Assembly (NCBI GenBank): GCA_019637815.1
Contig: JAHBUZ010000001.1
Span: 1-64,000 of the forward strand
Reading direction: 5' to 3'
Source: Chloroflexota bacterium
Lineage (GTDB): Bacteria > Chloroflexota > Limnocylindria > Limnocylindrales > CSP1-4
Length of the DNA: 64,000 bases
Made by a program: the position numbers and the translations under genes. The notes below the pieces were generated by a model, which was not told the origin of the DNA, did no database searches, and saw only the letters and a program-made list of their open reading frames with translations. Positions 9,342 through 17,433 of the stretch are shown piece after piece (position 1 is the first letter of the stretch; each line of letters starts with the position of its first letter).

Positions 9342-11036
9342 ATGCGAGAGTCACTCGACGCCATCGCGCTGCCCGTCATCCTGACCGACGAGGACCGGCG
9401 CCTGGCCGCGCTCGTGCGCGCCCACCTGGACGACCTGCTGGAGCGCGAGCCGGTGCTCGCCACGTATCTCGGCATCCACGACTTCGATGACCGTCTCGGG
9501 GACATGTCCCGGGCGGCACGCCTCGCGCTCATCGAGATGGAGCAGCGCTACCTGGCCGACCTCGAGCGCATCGATCCCGCCGAGCTGTCGCCCGCCAACG
9601 TGCTGGAGCGCGAGATGGCGATGCTCACCGCCCGTCGCGGCATCTTCGACGGCGAGGTCCATCGCACCTGGGAGCGCCGGGTCACCGCCGCGGAGGAGCT
9701 CGGCGACGCGGTGTTCCTGCTGTTCGCGCGGGACTTCGCGCCGCTCGCGGACCGACTGGTCACCATCACGGCTCGTCTCGAGGCGGCACCGCTCGCCTTC
9801 CGCCAGGTGCGCGACCGCCTGGGCGACGACCCGGTGGCGCTGTGGCTCCGGCTGGAGCTCGACGCGGCGGAGAGCCTGCCCGGTTTCCTCGAGGTCATCC
9901 TCGAGGCGGGGCGGAACGAGCTGGATGCCGAGGCGCAGGCACGTCTCGAGCGAGCGGTCACGGCCACGACCGATGCGCTCACCGAGTACCGGGCGTGGGT
10001 CGAGCAGCAGCTGCCACGGGCGGGCGACCGGTTCGCGCTGGGTGCCGAGCATCTCGATGAGCTCATCGCCCTGTGTGCGCTCGACGGCCTCACCGCGGAC
10101 GAGATCCTCGCGGTCGGCCAGGACCAGCTGGTCCTCCACCACGCAGCGCGGGCCACGGCGGCGGCGGAGATCGACCCCGACGCCCCCGAGGCGGACGTCC
10201 TGGCGCGCGTCAAGGCCGACCACCCGGCCACGTTCGAGCAGGCGCTCGTGGAGTATCGCGAGGTGATGGACCGCGCGCTCGCCTTCATCCGTGATCGGGA
10301 CATCGCATCGGTGCCGGCCGATTCCCCGCTCGATGTGGTCGAGACGCCGGAATACCTGCGCAAGGTCACGCCCTTCGCGGCGTACTTCTCACCGGCCGCC
10401 TTCGACCAGCCACGCAAGGGCATCTACATCGTCACGCCATCGGTGGACGATGACCCGGGCGCGATGCGCGAGCACAACCGGGCGTCCATCTCCAACACCA
10501 GCATCCACGAGGCGTATCCGGGTCATCATCTGCAGCTGTCCGCAGCGCTCGAGCGCCCGACGATCACGCGGCTCCTCATCGATGCCCCCGAGTTCGTCGA
10601 GGGGTGGGGCATGTACTGCGAGCAACTGATGCGCGAGCACGGCTTCGACGCGACGCCGGCCCACCGGATGATGCTTGCCACCGACGCCATCTGGCGCGCC
10701 TGTCGGATCATCCTCGACATCCAGCTCCATCGTGGCGAGATCGGCGTGGACGAGGCCATCGAGTTCCTCATCGAGCACACGGGCTTCGAGCGACCGAACG
10801 CGGAGGCGGAGGTCCACCGCTACACCTCCACGCCGACGTATCAGCTGTCCTACCTCCTGGGCAAGGTGCTCATCCTCCGGCTGCGCGAGGACGAGCGGCG
10901 ACGGCTCGGCGACGCGTTCTCGCTGCGCGACTTCCACGACGCGCTGCTGTGGTCCGGGAGCATCCCCGTCAGCTTCCATCGGCGGCTCCTCGCGGGCGAG
11001 GGCGGTGGTCCCTTCCGACCCGCCGCACGGGCCTGA
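9342..11036 (+). CDS. DUF885 family putative metallopeptidase
   Basis: 564 aa, start set by GGAGGT 5 bases upstream of the ATG. The family signature HEAYPGHH lies near residues 388-395, followed by EFVEGWGMYCEQLM; together they form an HExxxGHH-like zinc site with a downstream glutamate. No signal peptide is visible, so it is cytoplasmic. DUF885 proteins are uncharacterised predicted carboxypeptidase-like enzymes. Its stop overlaps the ATG of the next gene (ATGA), giving translational coupling. Confidence 0.85.
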   Translation: MRESLDAIALPVILTDEDRRLAALVRAHLDDLLEREPVLATYLGIHDFDDRLGDMSRAARLALIEMEQRYLADLERIDPAELSPANVLEREMAMLTARRGIFDGEVHRTWERRVTAAEELGDAVFLLFARDFAPLADRLVTITARLEAAPLAFRQVRDRLGDDPVALWLRLELDAAESLPGFLEVILEAGRNELDAEAQARLERAVTATTDALTEYRAWVEQQLPRAGDRFALGAEHLDELIALCALDGLTADEILAVGQDQLVLHHAARATAAAEIDPDAPEADVLARVKADHPATFEQALVEYREVMDRALAFIRDRDIASVPADSPLDVVETPEYLRKVTPFAAYFSPAAFDQPRKGIYIVTPSVDDDPGAMREHNRASISNTSIHEAYPGHHLQLSAALERPTITRLLIDAPEFVEGWGMYCEQLMREHGFDATPAHRMMLATDAIWRACRIILDIQLHRGEIGVDEAIEFLIEHTGFERPNAEAEVHRYTSTPTYQLSYLLGKVLILRLREDERRRLGDAFSLRDFHDALLWSGSIPVSFHRRLLAGEGGGPFRPAARA

Positions 11037-11719
11037 TGCAGGTCGTCCCGAGCATCGACCTGGCCGGCGGCCGCTCACGCCTGGTCTGGTGGCCCGGGGC
11101 GGGAACGGGCGCCGGAACGCCCACCGACCGGCCCGACCGGATCGCACGCGCGCTGGTGGCGGACGGCGCGCCGATGATCCACCTGGTGGACCTCGATGGC
11201 GCGCGTGCGGGACGCCCCGTGGCCACCGACGTCATCGCGGAGGTCTCACGGGCGGTCGCCGTGCCTCTCCAGCTGGCGGGTGGCGTGGATGGCCCGGAGC
11301 AGGTCGAGCTCGCCTTCGCGGCCGGTGCGACACGGGTCGTGGTGCCGGGATGGGCGGTGGTCGAGGATCACGAGCGCCTGGCTGCCTGTCGCGCCATCGC
11401 GGGCGACTGGATGGCGATCGGGCTCGATGTCCGCGCCGATCGACTGCGGGCGTACCCCTGGAAGCGGTACCTGCCACCCACGCTCGAGGAGCTCATCGCC
11501 GAGCTGCGGGAGTGGGGCGTGGTGCGGTTCGTGCTGTCACATGGTGGGGCGCAGCCGGACCTGGCGCTGCTGGCTCGGCTGACCGGCGGTGGGGCGGAGA
11601 TCGTGGTCGCGGGCGGCATCGATGGGCCGGCTCTCCTCGGTCCGCTGGAGGCGGCCGGGGTCAGCGCCGTCGTCGTCGGCGAAGCCGTGTTCACGGGAGC
11701 CGTCCCCCTGCACGGCTGA
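11036..11719 (+). CDS. HisA-like TIM-barrel isomerase (orphan)
   Basis: 227 aa, start in the ATGA overlap with the DUF885 gene. It resembles phosphoribosylformimino-AICAR-P isomerase HisA/PriA: PSIDLAGGRSRLV holds the first catalytic Asp, LVDLDGARAGRP follows, then LQLAGGV, IGLDVRADRLRAY with the second Asp, and VVAGGIDG for phosphate binding. The insert after the first strand (WWPGAGTGAGTPTDRPDR) differs from typical HisA. No other his gene is near; it sits behind an aldolase and a peptidase. It may be a true HisA outside the operon or a paralog with another substrate. Confidence 0.7.
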   Translation: MQVVPSIDLAGGRSRLVWWPGAGTGAGTPTDRPDRIARALVADGAPMIHLVDLDGARAGRPVATDVIAEVSRAVAVPLQLAGGVDGPEQVELAFAAGATRVVVPGWAVVEDHERLAACRAIAGDWMAIGLDVRADRLRAYPWKRYLPPTLEELIAELREWGVVRFVLSHGGAQPDLALLARLTGGGAEIVVAGGIDGPALLGPLEAAGVSAVVVGEAVFTGAVPLHG

Positions 11720-11802
11720 GTGTGGCTGGGGTGCGGTGGTGGTAACCGGATGGTCCCGCGGACAGTGTTACGGAAAGTTAACCGCGCAACCGTTCTGAGG
11801 GC

Positions 11803-11831
11803 TTGAGTCCGGCGCACCCCTCGGGTACTAT
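11803..11831 (+). promoter_or_regulatory. Sigma70-type promoter of an orphan RNA
   Basis: TTGAGT (11803-11808), 17-bp spacer, TACTAT (11826-11831). Transcription would start near 11838. No protein gene lies on this strand before the terminator at 11978-12013, so it appears to serve a stand-alone RNA. Confidence 0.6.
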
Positions 11832-11837
11832 CACGGC

Positions 11838-12013
11838 CAGTGCTGCTGGTCAGCATGACTGCCCCAGGCACAAGGTCATGGGTAGGTTGGGTTAGGGTAG
11901 CCGGTGCAGCCGGCGTGATAGATGCCCTTGTGACGTGGCAGATGACCGGATCTCGGTCCGGTTAGCCGGGACAGTGCAGACGACCCCGCTTCGGCGGGGT
12001 CGTCTCATTTCTT
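11838..12013 (+). ncRNA. Candidate stand-alone structured RNA of about 175 nt
   Basis: Bounded by a good promoter and a strong intrinsic terminator, with no credible reading frame. The body can fold as a long interrupted rod: GGT 11848-11850 with ACC 11945-11947, CAT 11854-11856 with ATG 11942-11944, CTGCC 11859-11863 with GGCAG 11937-11941, and CACAAGG 11869-11875 with CCTTGTG 11926-11932. The interior is large and G-rich, and a smaller hairpin GCCGG-TGCAG-CCGGC is possible. Size and rod shape recall 6S RNA, but I see no diagnostic sequence. It lacks the SRP RNA, tmRNA and RNase P signatures. Confidence 0.5.
11978..12013 (+). terminator. Intrinsic terminator
   Basis: A perfect 12-bp stem AGACGACCCCGC / GCGGGGTCGTCT with a TTCG tetraloop (11978-12005) is followed by CATTTCTT. 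It ends the orphan RNA and also faces the minus-strand gene that ends at 12064. Confidence 0.85.
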
Positions 12014-12063
12014 CCGTGACGCTGTGCGGGCGGGCTCCGCAACCGGGCGCCGCCCGCCAGTCC

Positions 12064-12702
12064 TCAGGGCGCGCCGAGGATCACCGAGCAGGCATCACCG
12101 ACGGGTTCGGATGGGGCGTTCGGGTCGGGCGTGGTCTGGGCATCGGGTGTCGGCGACACCGGGACGATGCTCGTGACCGGTCCTGCGGATGCTCCCGGAG
12201 CCGGTGACGCCGTGTCGCCGGGCAGGAACGTCAACGGCGTACAGGTGTCCTGGCTCCGGTCGGTGGAGCCGTGGGCGCCGAACGTGAGGATCGCGCACGC
12301 GTCGACGCTGCAATCCACGTCCCCCGAGGAGCCGGTGAAGACGGACGGCAGCTCAAGCGTGGTGCTGAACGAGCCGTCCGCACCGAGCGGCGCGGTGGCC
12401 GGTGAATCCACGCCACCCGGCGCCACCCACTTGAACGCGCCGTACAGACCCGCATCCAGGTAGAAGCCGGGGGCCGGCGTCACGGGGCCGAACACCACGT
12501 AGATGCCGTTCCCCCTGGCCGCGGTCGGGTCGAAGCCGCTGCCCGTGATGGTGATGGTGGTCGTGCCGGCCGGCAGCGGGCCGGCAGGCTCGATCGAGAT
12601 GGACGGGCCGTTGGCGGTCGCGGGTGCGATACCGACGACCGCGGCGAGCGCCATCGCGAGCCCGCTGGACCCGACGACGCGACGGATGATGGGGTGCCTC
12701 AT
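12064..12702 (-). CDS. Secreted Ig-like (neocarzinostatin-like) module protein of the hemin locus
   Basis: 212 aa, start chosen at 12702 because AGGAGG sits 5 bases upstream and a clean signal peptide follows (MRHPIIRRVVG then a hydrophobic stretch, cut near ATA-NG). The mature part is one beta-sandwich module: TITITGSGFD, GIYVVFGP, FKWVAPGG, GADGSFSTTLEL, a Cys pair DCSVDAC, LTFGAHGS, then a Pro/Thr-rich tail ending in another Cys. The same module recurs in three neighbouring proteins, including the hemin-binding protein. I infer a secreted hemin-binding or relay protein. It follows the HtaA gene after 132 bases and a hairpin, so it may be read through from it. Confidence 0.65.
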   Translation of the reverse strand: MRHPIIRRVVGSSGLAMALAAVVGIAPATANGPSISIEPAGPLPAGTTTITITGSGFDPTAARGNGIYVVFGPVTPAPGFYLDAGLYGAFKWVAPGGVDSPATAPLGADGSFSTTLELPSVFTGSSGDVDCSVDACAILTFGAHGSTDRSQDTCTPLTFLPGDTASPAPGASAGPVTSIVPVSPTPDAQTTPDPNAPSEPVGDACSVILGAP

Positions 12703-12793
12703 GCGGCCTCCTGGGGCGGAGCGATACCTGGCCATCACGACCGGTCGCTCCACCCAAGGGTAGCCCGGTCGGACCTTCGTCTCCTCGGGGTCA

Positions 12794-12818
12794 GCCCACC
12801 CGCGACGAGCGGGTGGGC
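12794..12818 (-). terminator. Hairpin after the HtaA gene
   Basis: A 10-bp perfect stem GCCCACCCGC / GCGGGTGGGC with a 5-base loop lies just downstream of the HtaA stop on the minus strand. No T-tract follows. It probably reduces read-through into the 12064-12702 gene. Confidence 0.55.
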
Positions 12819-12834
12819 CTGCGGGGGTCGATCG

Positions 12835-15800
12835 TCATCGTCGTTCCACCCGGATCCGCGCGATGTCCCTGGCACCCGACAGGCCCGTGGAGATCGCCCG
12901 GAGGTCGATGGTCCGCCGAGCGGTCCGTGTCGTGCCGGGGGCAGCCGTGATGACCACCCGGATGGTGACGCTCCCACCGGCTGCGAGGTCGGTCACCCGA
13001 TACGTGCCCGCACGGAGCGCCTGGGTGATGTCCTGGCCACCGCTCAGTGCGCGGACCTGGTAGGACGACGAGCCACCCAGCGCGAGACGGAGCCGGAACG
13101 AGTCCTTGACCGGACCGTCGTTCTGGACCCGGAACCGGGCGGTGGTCGTGGCACCCCTGGCCACCCTGGCGACGCGGGTCTGTGCCGCGACCACGGACGC
13201 GCGGCGGACGTCGTTGCCCGCGAACGAGCCCGTGGCCGAAGGTGAGACGAGGACGTCGGCGCGTCGCCGGACATCGGTGAAGGTGCATGTGACGAGCTCA
13301 CCGGCACGCACCTTGATGGTGGCGCGACCGCGTGCGACATCGGTGGCAGAGCCGTCATCGCAGACGATACGCTGGAGCTGCCAGCCGGACAGGGCCTTCT
13401 GGGTGACCTTGTAGGTGCCCGCGATCGTTCGGAACGTGCGGCTCGACGGCAGCGTCGCGTTCTTGTCGTCGTCCAGGCGGAACATGCCCAGGTCGCCGGT
13501 GAAGGACACGTCGGTGGCGGCGTTCGGCTTGAGGTCCAGGACGATGCGGATCCGGCCGCTGGTGGGGTTCGGCGTTGGCGTGGGAGTCGGGCTCGGGGTG
13601 CCCGTGGGCTCGGGTGTGGGCGTCGCGGTGGGTTCCGGGGTCGCCGTCGGCTCCGGGGTCGGCGTCGGCTCCGGGGTCGGCGTCGGTGTGGGCTCCGGGG
13701 TCTCGGTGGGCTCTGGTGTGGGCGTCGGGGTCGGCTCGGGCGTATCGGTGGGCTCCGGAGTCGCGGTGGGTTCGGGGGTCTCCGTCGGCTCCGGGGTCTC
13801 GGTGGGCTCTGGTGTGGGCGTCGGGGTCGGCTCGGGCGTATCGGTGGGCTCCGGAGTCGCGGTGGGTTCGGGGGTCTCCGTCGGCTCCGGGGTCTCGGTG
13901 GGTTCCGGGGTGTCCGTCGGCTCCGGGGTCTCGGTGGGCTCCGGGGTGGGGGTCGGGGTCGGCGCAGGCGCGACGGCCACACCGACACCGAACGGCGAGG
14001 GCGCCTTGAGCGGGTCGGCTGCCGCCATGCTGGGCCGGAAGTGGTTCCGGAGCTGGTTGTCGAGCGCATCGATGAACGCGCTGTCGAACGTGCTGCCGGG
14101 TGTCACCAGGAGCGACACGCCGCCACCCGACGTCGCGACCGCATCGTCCGTGATGGTGAGCGAGAGCAGGCTGACGCGGACCGGTGCGGACACATCGCCC
14201 GCAGCCGAGGTCTTGTACGAGACGAGCGCGGAGAGCGTCGCCGAGTCGTTGGCCGCGATGGTCAGGATGGGATCGGCGAAGTAGATGCGATAGCCACCCT
14301 GGTTGGTGTTGCCGATGCTCGCGGTGCCCGTGAACGCGACCGAGAGCGCACCGGTCGACTCGTCATGGGTGGCCTCCCCGTCTTCGGGGAACAGGAAGCC
14401 ATCGGTGGTCTTCGAGGCGTCACCGGAGGTCTCGTGCACGCCCAGGCTGGAGCTGGTCCACGCCTGGTGGGAGATCTTCCAGCGCAGGCCGCCGAGGCTC
14501 GGTGAGACCGCCGTGGCACGGGTCCGGATGACCGCCGACGCTGGCGATACGCCGCTGGTGCCGATGGCATTGCTCGCACTGACCTTGACGTTGTACGAGG
14601 AATCGGGATCGAGACCACTGATGGTCGTGCTGGTCGTGTCACCGTCCACGATCTCGGTGACGACGGGCGGGTTGGCCGTCGTGTTGCGATACACGTTGAC
14701 GGTGTAGCCGGTGATCGGCTTGCCGCCGTCGGCGGGCGCGGACCATGAGACATCGAAACCGGACGTGGTGGCGGCGTCGACCGTGGGAGCTGCCGGCGTC
14801 GCCGGCGCGGTCGCGATGTGGACACCGACGCCGACGGGCGAGGGCGCCTTGAGCGGGTCGGCCGCGGCATTGGTCGGCTGGAAGTGACCCCGGAGGCTCT
14901 GCGCCAGGGCATCGATGAACGCGCCGTCGAACGTGCTGCCGGGGGTCACGAGCAGGGACGGATCCCCACCGGAGACGGTCACCGCACCATCGGGGATGGT
15001 CATCGAGAGGAGCGTCACGCGGACCGGTGCGGACACCTCGCCCGCAGCCGAGGTCTTGTACGAGAGGAGCGCGGAGAGGGTGGCGCTGTCATCCGCGGCG
15101 ATGGTCAGGATGGGGTCGGCGAACCAGATGCGATAGCCACCCTGGACGGTGTTGCCGATGCTCGCGGTGCCCGTGAACGACGCGGTCAGCGCGCCGGTCC
15201 CGGCGTCGTACGTGGCGTCACCGGTGTCGGGGAACAGGAAGCCGTCGGTGGTCTTCGAGGCGCCATCCGCAGTCTCGTGCACGCCCAGGCTGGAGCTGGT
15301 CCATGCCTGGTGGGAGATCTTCCAGCGCAGACCGCCCAACGCGGGCGTGACGGGGGTCGCGAGGGTGCGCGCGACCGCGGACGCAGGCGAGGCACCACTG
15401 GTGCCGATGGCATTGGTCGCGCTGACCTTGACGTTGTACGAGGAGTCACTGTCAAGGCCGGTGATCATGATGCTGGTGGTGGCCCCACCCACGGCCTCGG
15501 TGACGACGGCGGGGTTGGACGTTGTGTTGCGATAGACCGTCACGGTGTAGCCGGTGATGGGGGAGCCGCCATCCGCGGGCGCGACCCACGAGACGTCGAG
15601 GCTGGACGCGGTGGCATCACCGACGATGGGCGCCGCGGGCACGCTCGGGGCGCTCGCGAACGTGATGGGCACGAACACCCGCTGGGAGGTAGACCCGGGA
15701 TTCGCCTCGACGCCATGCGCCGCGTAGGTCAGGACGCCCAGGGTGTGGGTCGTGGAGGCATAGGCGTTCGAGTCGGCGCCGGTGTAGCTGGACGTGACGG

Positions 15801-16230
15801 CCATCTGGATGGAGAACGAGCCATCCGCCTGCAGCTTGGCCTGGTTGGGGCCGGACGGGGTGCCTGGGGTGACCCAGATGGTGCCCTTGCCGTCGCCGCC
15901 ATCGTAGTAGCGGGTGGGGTCCGTGAACGCCGGGTTGTTCAGGCTCGCGCCCACCGGCTCGGGGCCGAAGGAGACGTAGACACCGAACCCGAAGTTCGCG
16001 GTGGTGCTGTAGCCACTGCCGGCCACGGTGACCATCACCTCACCGGCGGCGACCGCCACCGTGGAGGGCGTGACGGTCAGCGAGGTGCCGTTGGGCCCGG
16101 TCGCCGTCGCCGCGTTGGTGCGTTCCGCGCGGAGGGCGGTCAGCGCCACGAGCGCGAGCGCGGCGACCATGAAGGCGACGAGCATCCGGACGGCCGTCGT
16201 CTGGGCGTGACGGCGTCGAGTGGCGAGCAT
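12835..16230 (-). CDS. Secreted HtaA-type hemin-binding protein with two HtaA domains and two FN3 domains
   Basis: 1131 aa, ATG preceded by AGGGGG. Domains in order: signal peptide about 1-40 (cut after NAA); Ig-like module about 45-190 (VTVAGSGYST, GVYVSFGP, GTIWVTPG, LQADGSFS, LGVLTYAAHGVE); FN3 about 200-290; HtaA about 295-470 (LGGLRWKISHQAWTSSSLGV, DGFLFPDTGDATYD, GYRIWFADPILTI); second FN3 about 478-570; second HtaA about 578-745; a TPEPTETPEPT linker about 755-888; then a beta-rich adhesin-like tail with two cysteines. HtaA domains bind hemin on the surface of corynebacteria and pass it to HmuT. No LPXTG or C-terminal TM is visible, so anchoring is unclear. The two FN3-HtaA units are near copies, implying internal duplication. 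A DtxR-like palindrome lies upstream. Confidence 0.85.
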   Translation of the reverse strand: MLATRRRHAQTTAVRMLVAFMVAALALVALTALRAERTNAATATGPNGTSLTVTPSTVAVAAGEVMVTVAGSGYSTTANFGFGVYVSFGPEPVGASLNNPAFTDPTRYYDGGDGKGTIWVTPGTPSGPNQAKLQADGSFSIQMAVTSSYTGADSNAYASTTHTLGVLTYAAHGVEANPGSTSQRVFVPITFASAPSVPAAPIVGDATASSLDVSWVAPADGGSPITGYTVTVYRNTTSNPAVVTEAVGGATTSIMITGLDSDSSYNVKVSATNAIGTSGASPASAVARTLATPVTPALGGLRWKISHQAWTSSSLGVHETADGASKTTDGFLFPDTGDATYDAGTGALTASFTGTASIGNTVQGGYRIWFADPILTIAADDSATLSALLSYKTSAAGEVSAPVRVTLLSMTIPDGAVTVSGGDPSLLVTPGSTFDGAFIDALAQSLRGHFQPTNAAADPLKAPSPVGVGVHIATAPATPAAPTVDAATTSGFDVSWSAPADGGKPITGYTVNVYRNTTANPPVVTEIVDGDTTSTTISGLDPDSSYNVKVSASNAIGTSGVSPASAVIRTRATAVSPSLGGLRWKISHQAWTSSSLGVHETSGDASKTTDGFLFPEDGEATHDESTGALSVAFTGTASIGNTNQGGYRIYFADPILTIAANDSATLSALVSYKTSAAGDVSAPVRVSLLSLTITDDAVATSGGGVSLLVTPGSTFDSAFIDALDNQLRNHFRPSMAAADPLKAPSPFGVGVAVAPAPTPTPTPEPTETPEPTDTPEPTETPEPTETPEPTATPEPTDTPEPTPTPTPEPTETPEPTETPEPTATPEPTDTPEPTPTPTPEPTETPEPTPTPTPEPTPTPEPTATPEPTATPTPEPTGTPSPTPTPTPNPTSGRIRIVLDLKPNAATDVSFTGDLGMFRLDDDKNATLPSSRTFRTIAGTYKVTQKALSGWQLQRIVCDDGSATDVARGRATIKVRAGELVTCTFTDVRRRADVLVSPSATGSFAGNDVRRASVVAAQTRVARVARGATTTARFRVQNDGPVKDSFRLRLALGGSSSYQVRALSGGQDITQALRAGTYRVTDLAAGGSVTIRVVITAAPGTTRTARRTIDLRAISTGLSGARDIARIRVERR
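13705..13896. repeat. Exact 96-bp in-frame tandem duplication in the Pro-Thr linker
   Basis: The 96 bases at 13705-13800 are repeated without change at 13801-13896. Each copy encodes 32 residues of the TPEPTETPEPT linker of the HtaA protein. Identity despite synonymous freedom points to a recent event, and the tract is probably length-variable between strains. Confidence 0.85.
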
Positions 16231-16323
16231 GGATCCCCCTGTGTCGATGGAGCACGCGGCGAGCGGGCGCCCCGGATATCAGGGGACCATGACCGTCTAA
16301 CGCATGCTGACTTGCTTATTTTG

Positions 16324-16339
16324 ATCAGGTTACCCTGAT
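16324..16339. promoter_or_regulatory. DtxR/IdeR-like operator upstream of the HtaA gene
   Basis: Perfect inverted repeat ATCAGG-TTAC-CCTGAT, about 95 bases before the HtaA start, in a locally AT-rich stretch that should hold its promoter. The core TCAGGTTACCCTG closely matches the site at 17304-17316. It resembles the iron-repressor consensus TTAGGTTAGGCTAACCTAA in its AGG-TTA-CCT architecture. Iron-dependent repression is inferred from this and from the hemin genes. Confidence 0.55.
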
Positions 16340-16461
16340 TTCGGTTTCCGAGCGCAAGAGGCGGAGCGCAAGAGGCGGCGGCAACCGGAGCGCAAGGGGA
16401 TGACGGCCAGCGGTCCGCCGGTCTCCCACGCCACCCCCGAGAGGGCGCGGGGGCCGACCTG

Positions 16462-17193
16462 TCAGGCGCGGCGCCCCGTCGGTCGGCGGCGCCTGCGGAC
16501 GACCGGCCCGCCACGACCCGATCGCAGGGCATCCGGGACCCGACTCGTCCGACCCGCAGCCCTGGGTGCTCGCGGACCCTCGCTGCTGCCGATGGCCGGG
16601 ACCGCCGCCGAGCGACCCGCGGGCTTGCGGAACGTCAGCTGGAGGAAGGCGTACTGGCTGTAGCCCGTCCGCTTCCCCGCCGCGTTGCGGGCGGTCTCCG
16701 TGCCATGGGCGGCGTACGTGAGGATGCCCAGCGGGCGCGACTTGCTGCGTGGATAGCGCTTGCCGTTGCGGGCCAGGTACGAGCGCTTCACCGAGAGTCG
16801 GGTCTCGAAGGTGCCGTTCGGCTGGAGCACGGCCTGGTTGGGCCCCGACGCGGTCCCCGGACGGATCCACTTCGTGCCGCGACCATCGCCCTTGTCGTAG
16901 TAGCGCAGGGGATCGCGAGCCCACGCGTCCTTGGTACCCGGCTTCACGGGCTTCTCGCCGAACGAGAGATAGATGCCGAACCGGTTGTTGTGCGTCGTGG
17001 AGTACCCGGATCCCTTGACCGTGATGCGGACCTCGCCGGTGCCGGTGACCGTGGCGGAGGCGACCTTGAGCCGGACGCCGTTCTTGCCCGTGACCGTCTT
17101 GGCGCCCGCCGGTGCCACGGCCGTGAGCGATGCCACGAGACACACCGCCATGGCGGTCGCCATCACCCGCAGGCCACGACCCCGTTGCACCAT
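16462..17193 (-). CDS. Secreted Ig-like module protein of the hemin locus
   Basis: 243 aa. The start at 17193 is chosen because it gives a basic N-terminus plus a hydrophobic signal segment (MATAMAVCLVASLTAVAPAG) and has GAGAGCAGG upstream. The mature protein is one copy of the module seen in its neighbours: VKGSGYSTTHN, GIYLSFGEKP, RYYDKGDGRGTKWIRPG, GPNQAVLQPNGTFE, LGILTYAAHGTE. It is closest to the first module of the HtaA protein, then ends in a basic Arg-rich tail. A hemin capture role is inferred from context. It is divergent from hmuO across a shared control region with an iron-box-like site. Confidence 0.65.
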   Translation of the reverse strand: MVQRGRGLRVMATAMAVCLVASLTAVAPAGAKTVTGKNGVRLKVASATVTGTGEVRITVKGSGYSTTHNNRFGIYLSFGEKPVKPGTKDAWARDPLRYYDKGDGRGTKWIRPGTASGPNQAVLQPNGTFETRLSVKRSYLARNGKRYPRSKSRPLGILTYAAHGTETARNAAGKRTGYSQYAFLQLTFRKPAGRSAAVPAIGSSEGPRAPRAAGRTSRVPDALRSGRGGPVVRRRRRPTGRRA

Positions 17194-17303
17194 GCCTGCT
17201 CTCGCGTTCCCCACGATCCCTGGACCTCCATCCTCGTCATCGACACGCCCCCATCGGTGCGTGTGGCCCGATCGCCTCGCGCGAGCGCGAGGGCCCGCCT
17301 TAG

Positions 17304-17317
17304 TCAGGCTACCTTGT
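17304..17317. promoter_or_regulatory. DtxR/IdeR-like operator between the divergent hemin genes
   Basis: TCAGGCTACCTTG matches the HtaA operator (TCAGGTTACCCTG) at 11 of 13 positions, and 11 of 19 positions of the mycobacterial iron-box consensus by eye. Further CCTGA half-sites follow at 17336-17340 and 17344-17348. It lies between the start of the 17193 gene and hmuO, so one site could control both directions. Confidence 0.5.
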
Positions 17318-17433
17318 AACGTGTTCTCATGCATACCTGACGTCCTGATGCAGGGAGTGATGCGCCGCGGTGTATCATCCCGGTCTGCCCCCGTGCGTCC
17401 CAGCACGCCGGTCGGCGGTCCGTGTGGTTCGCG

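Noticed and set aside
11838..12013. SRP RNA, tmRNA or RNase P RNA
   Set aside because: None of their diagnostic sequences (for example GGTCAGG-CCGGAAGGAAGCAG for SRP RNA) is found; it is kept only as an unclassified RNA.
13566..13970. GC-rich repeat array as a possible regulatory or CRISPR-like element
   Set aside because: It is the coding linker of the HtaA protein; the reading frame runs straight through it.
12835..16230. Sortase-anchored surface protein
   Set aside because: No LPXTG-type motif, no C-terminal hydrophobic segment; the protein ends in a soluble beta domain.
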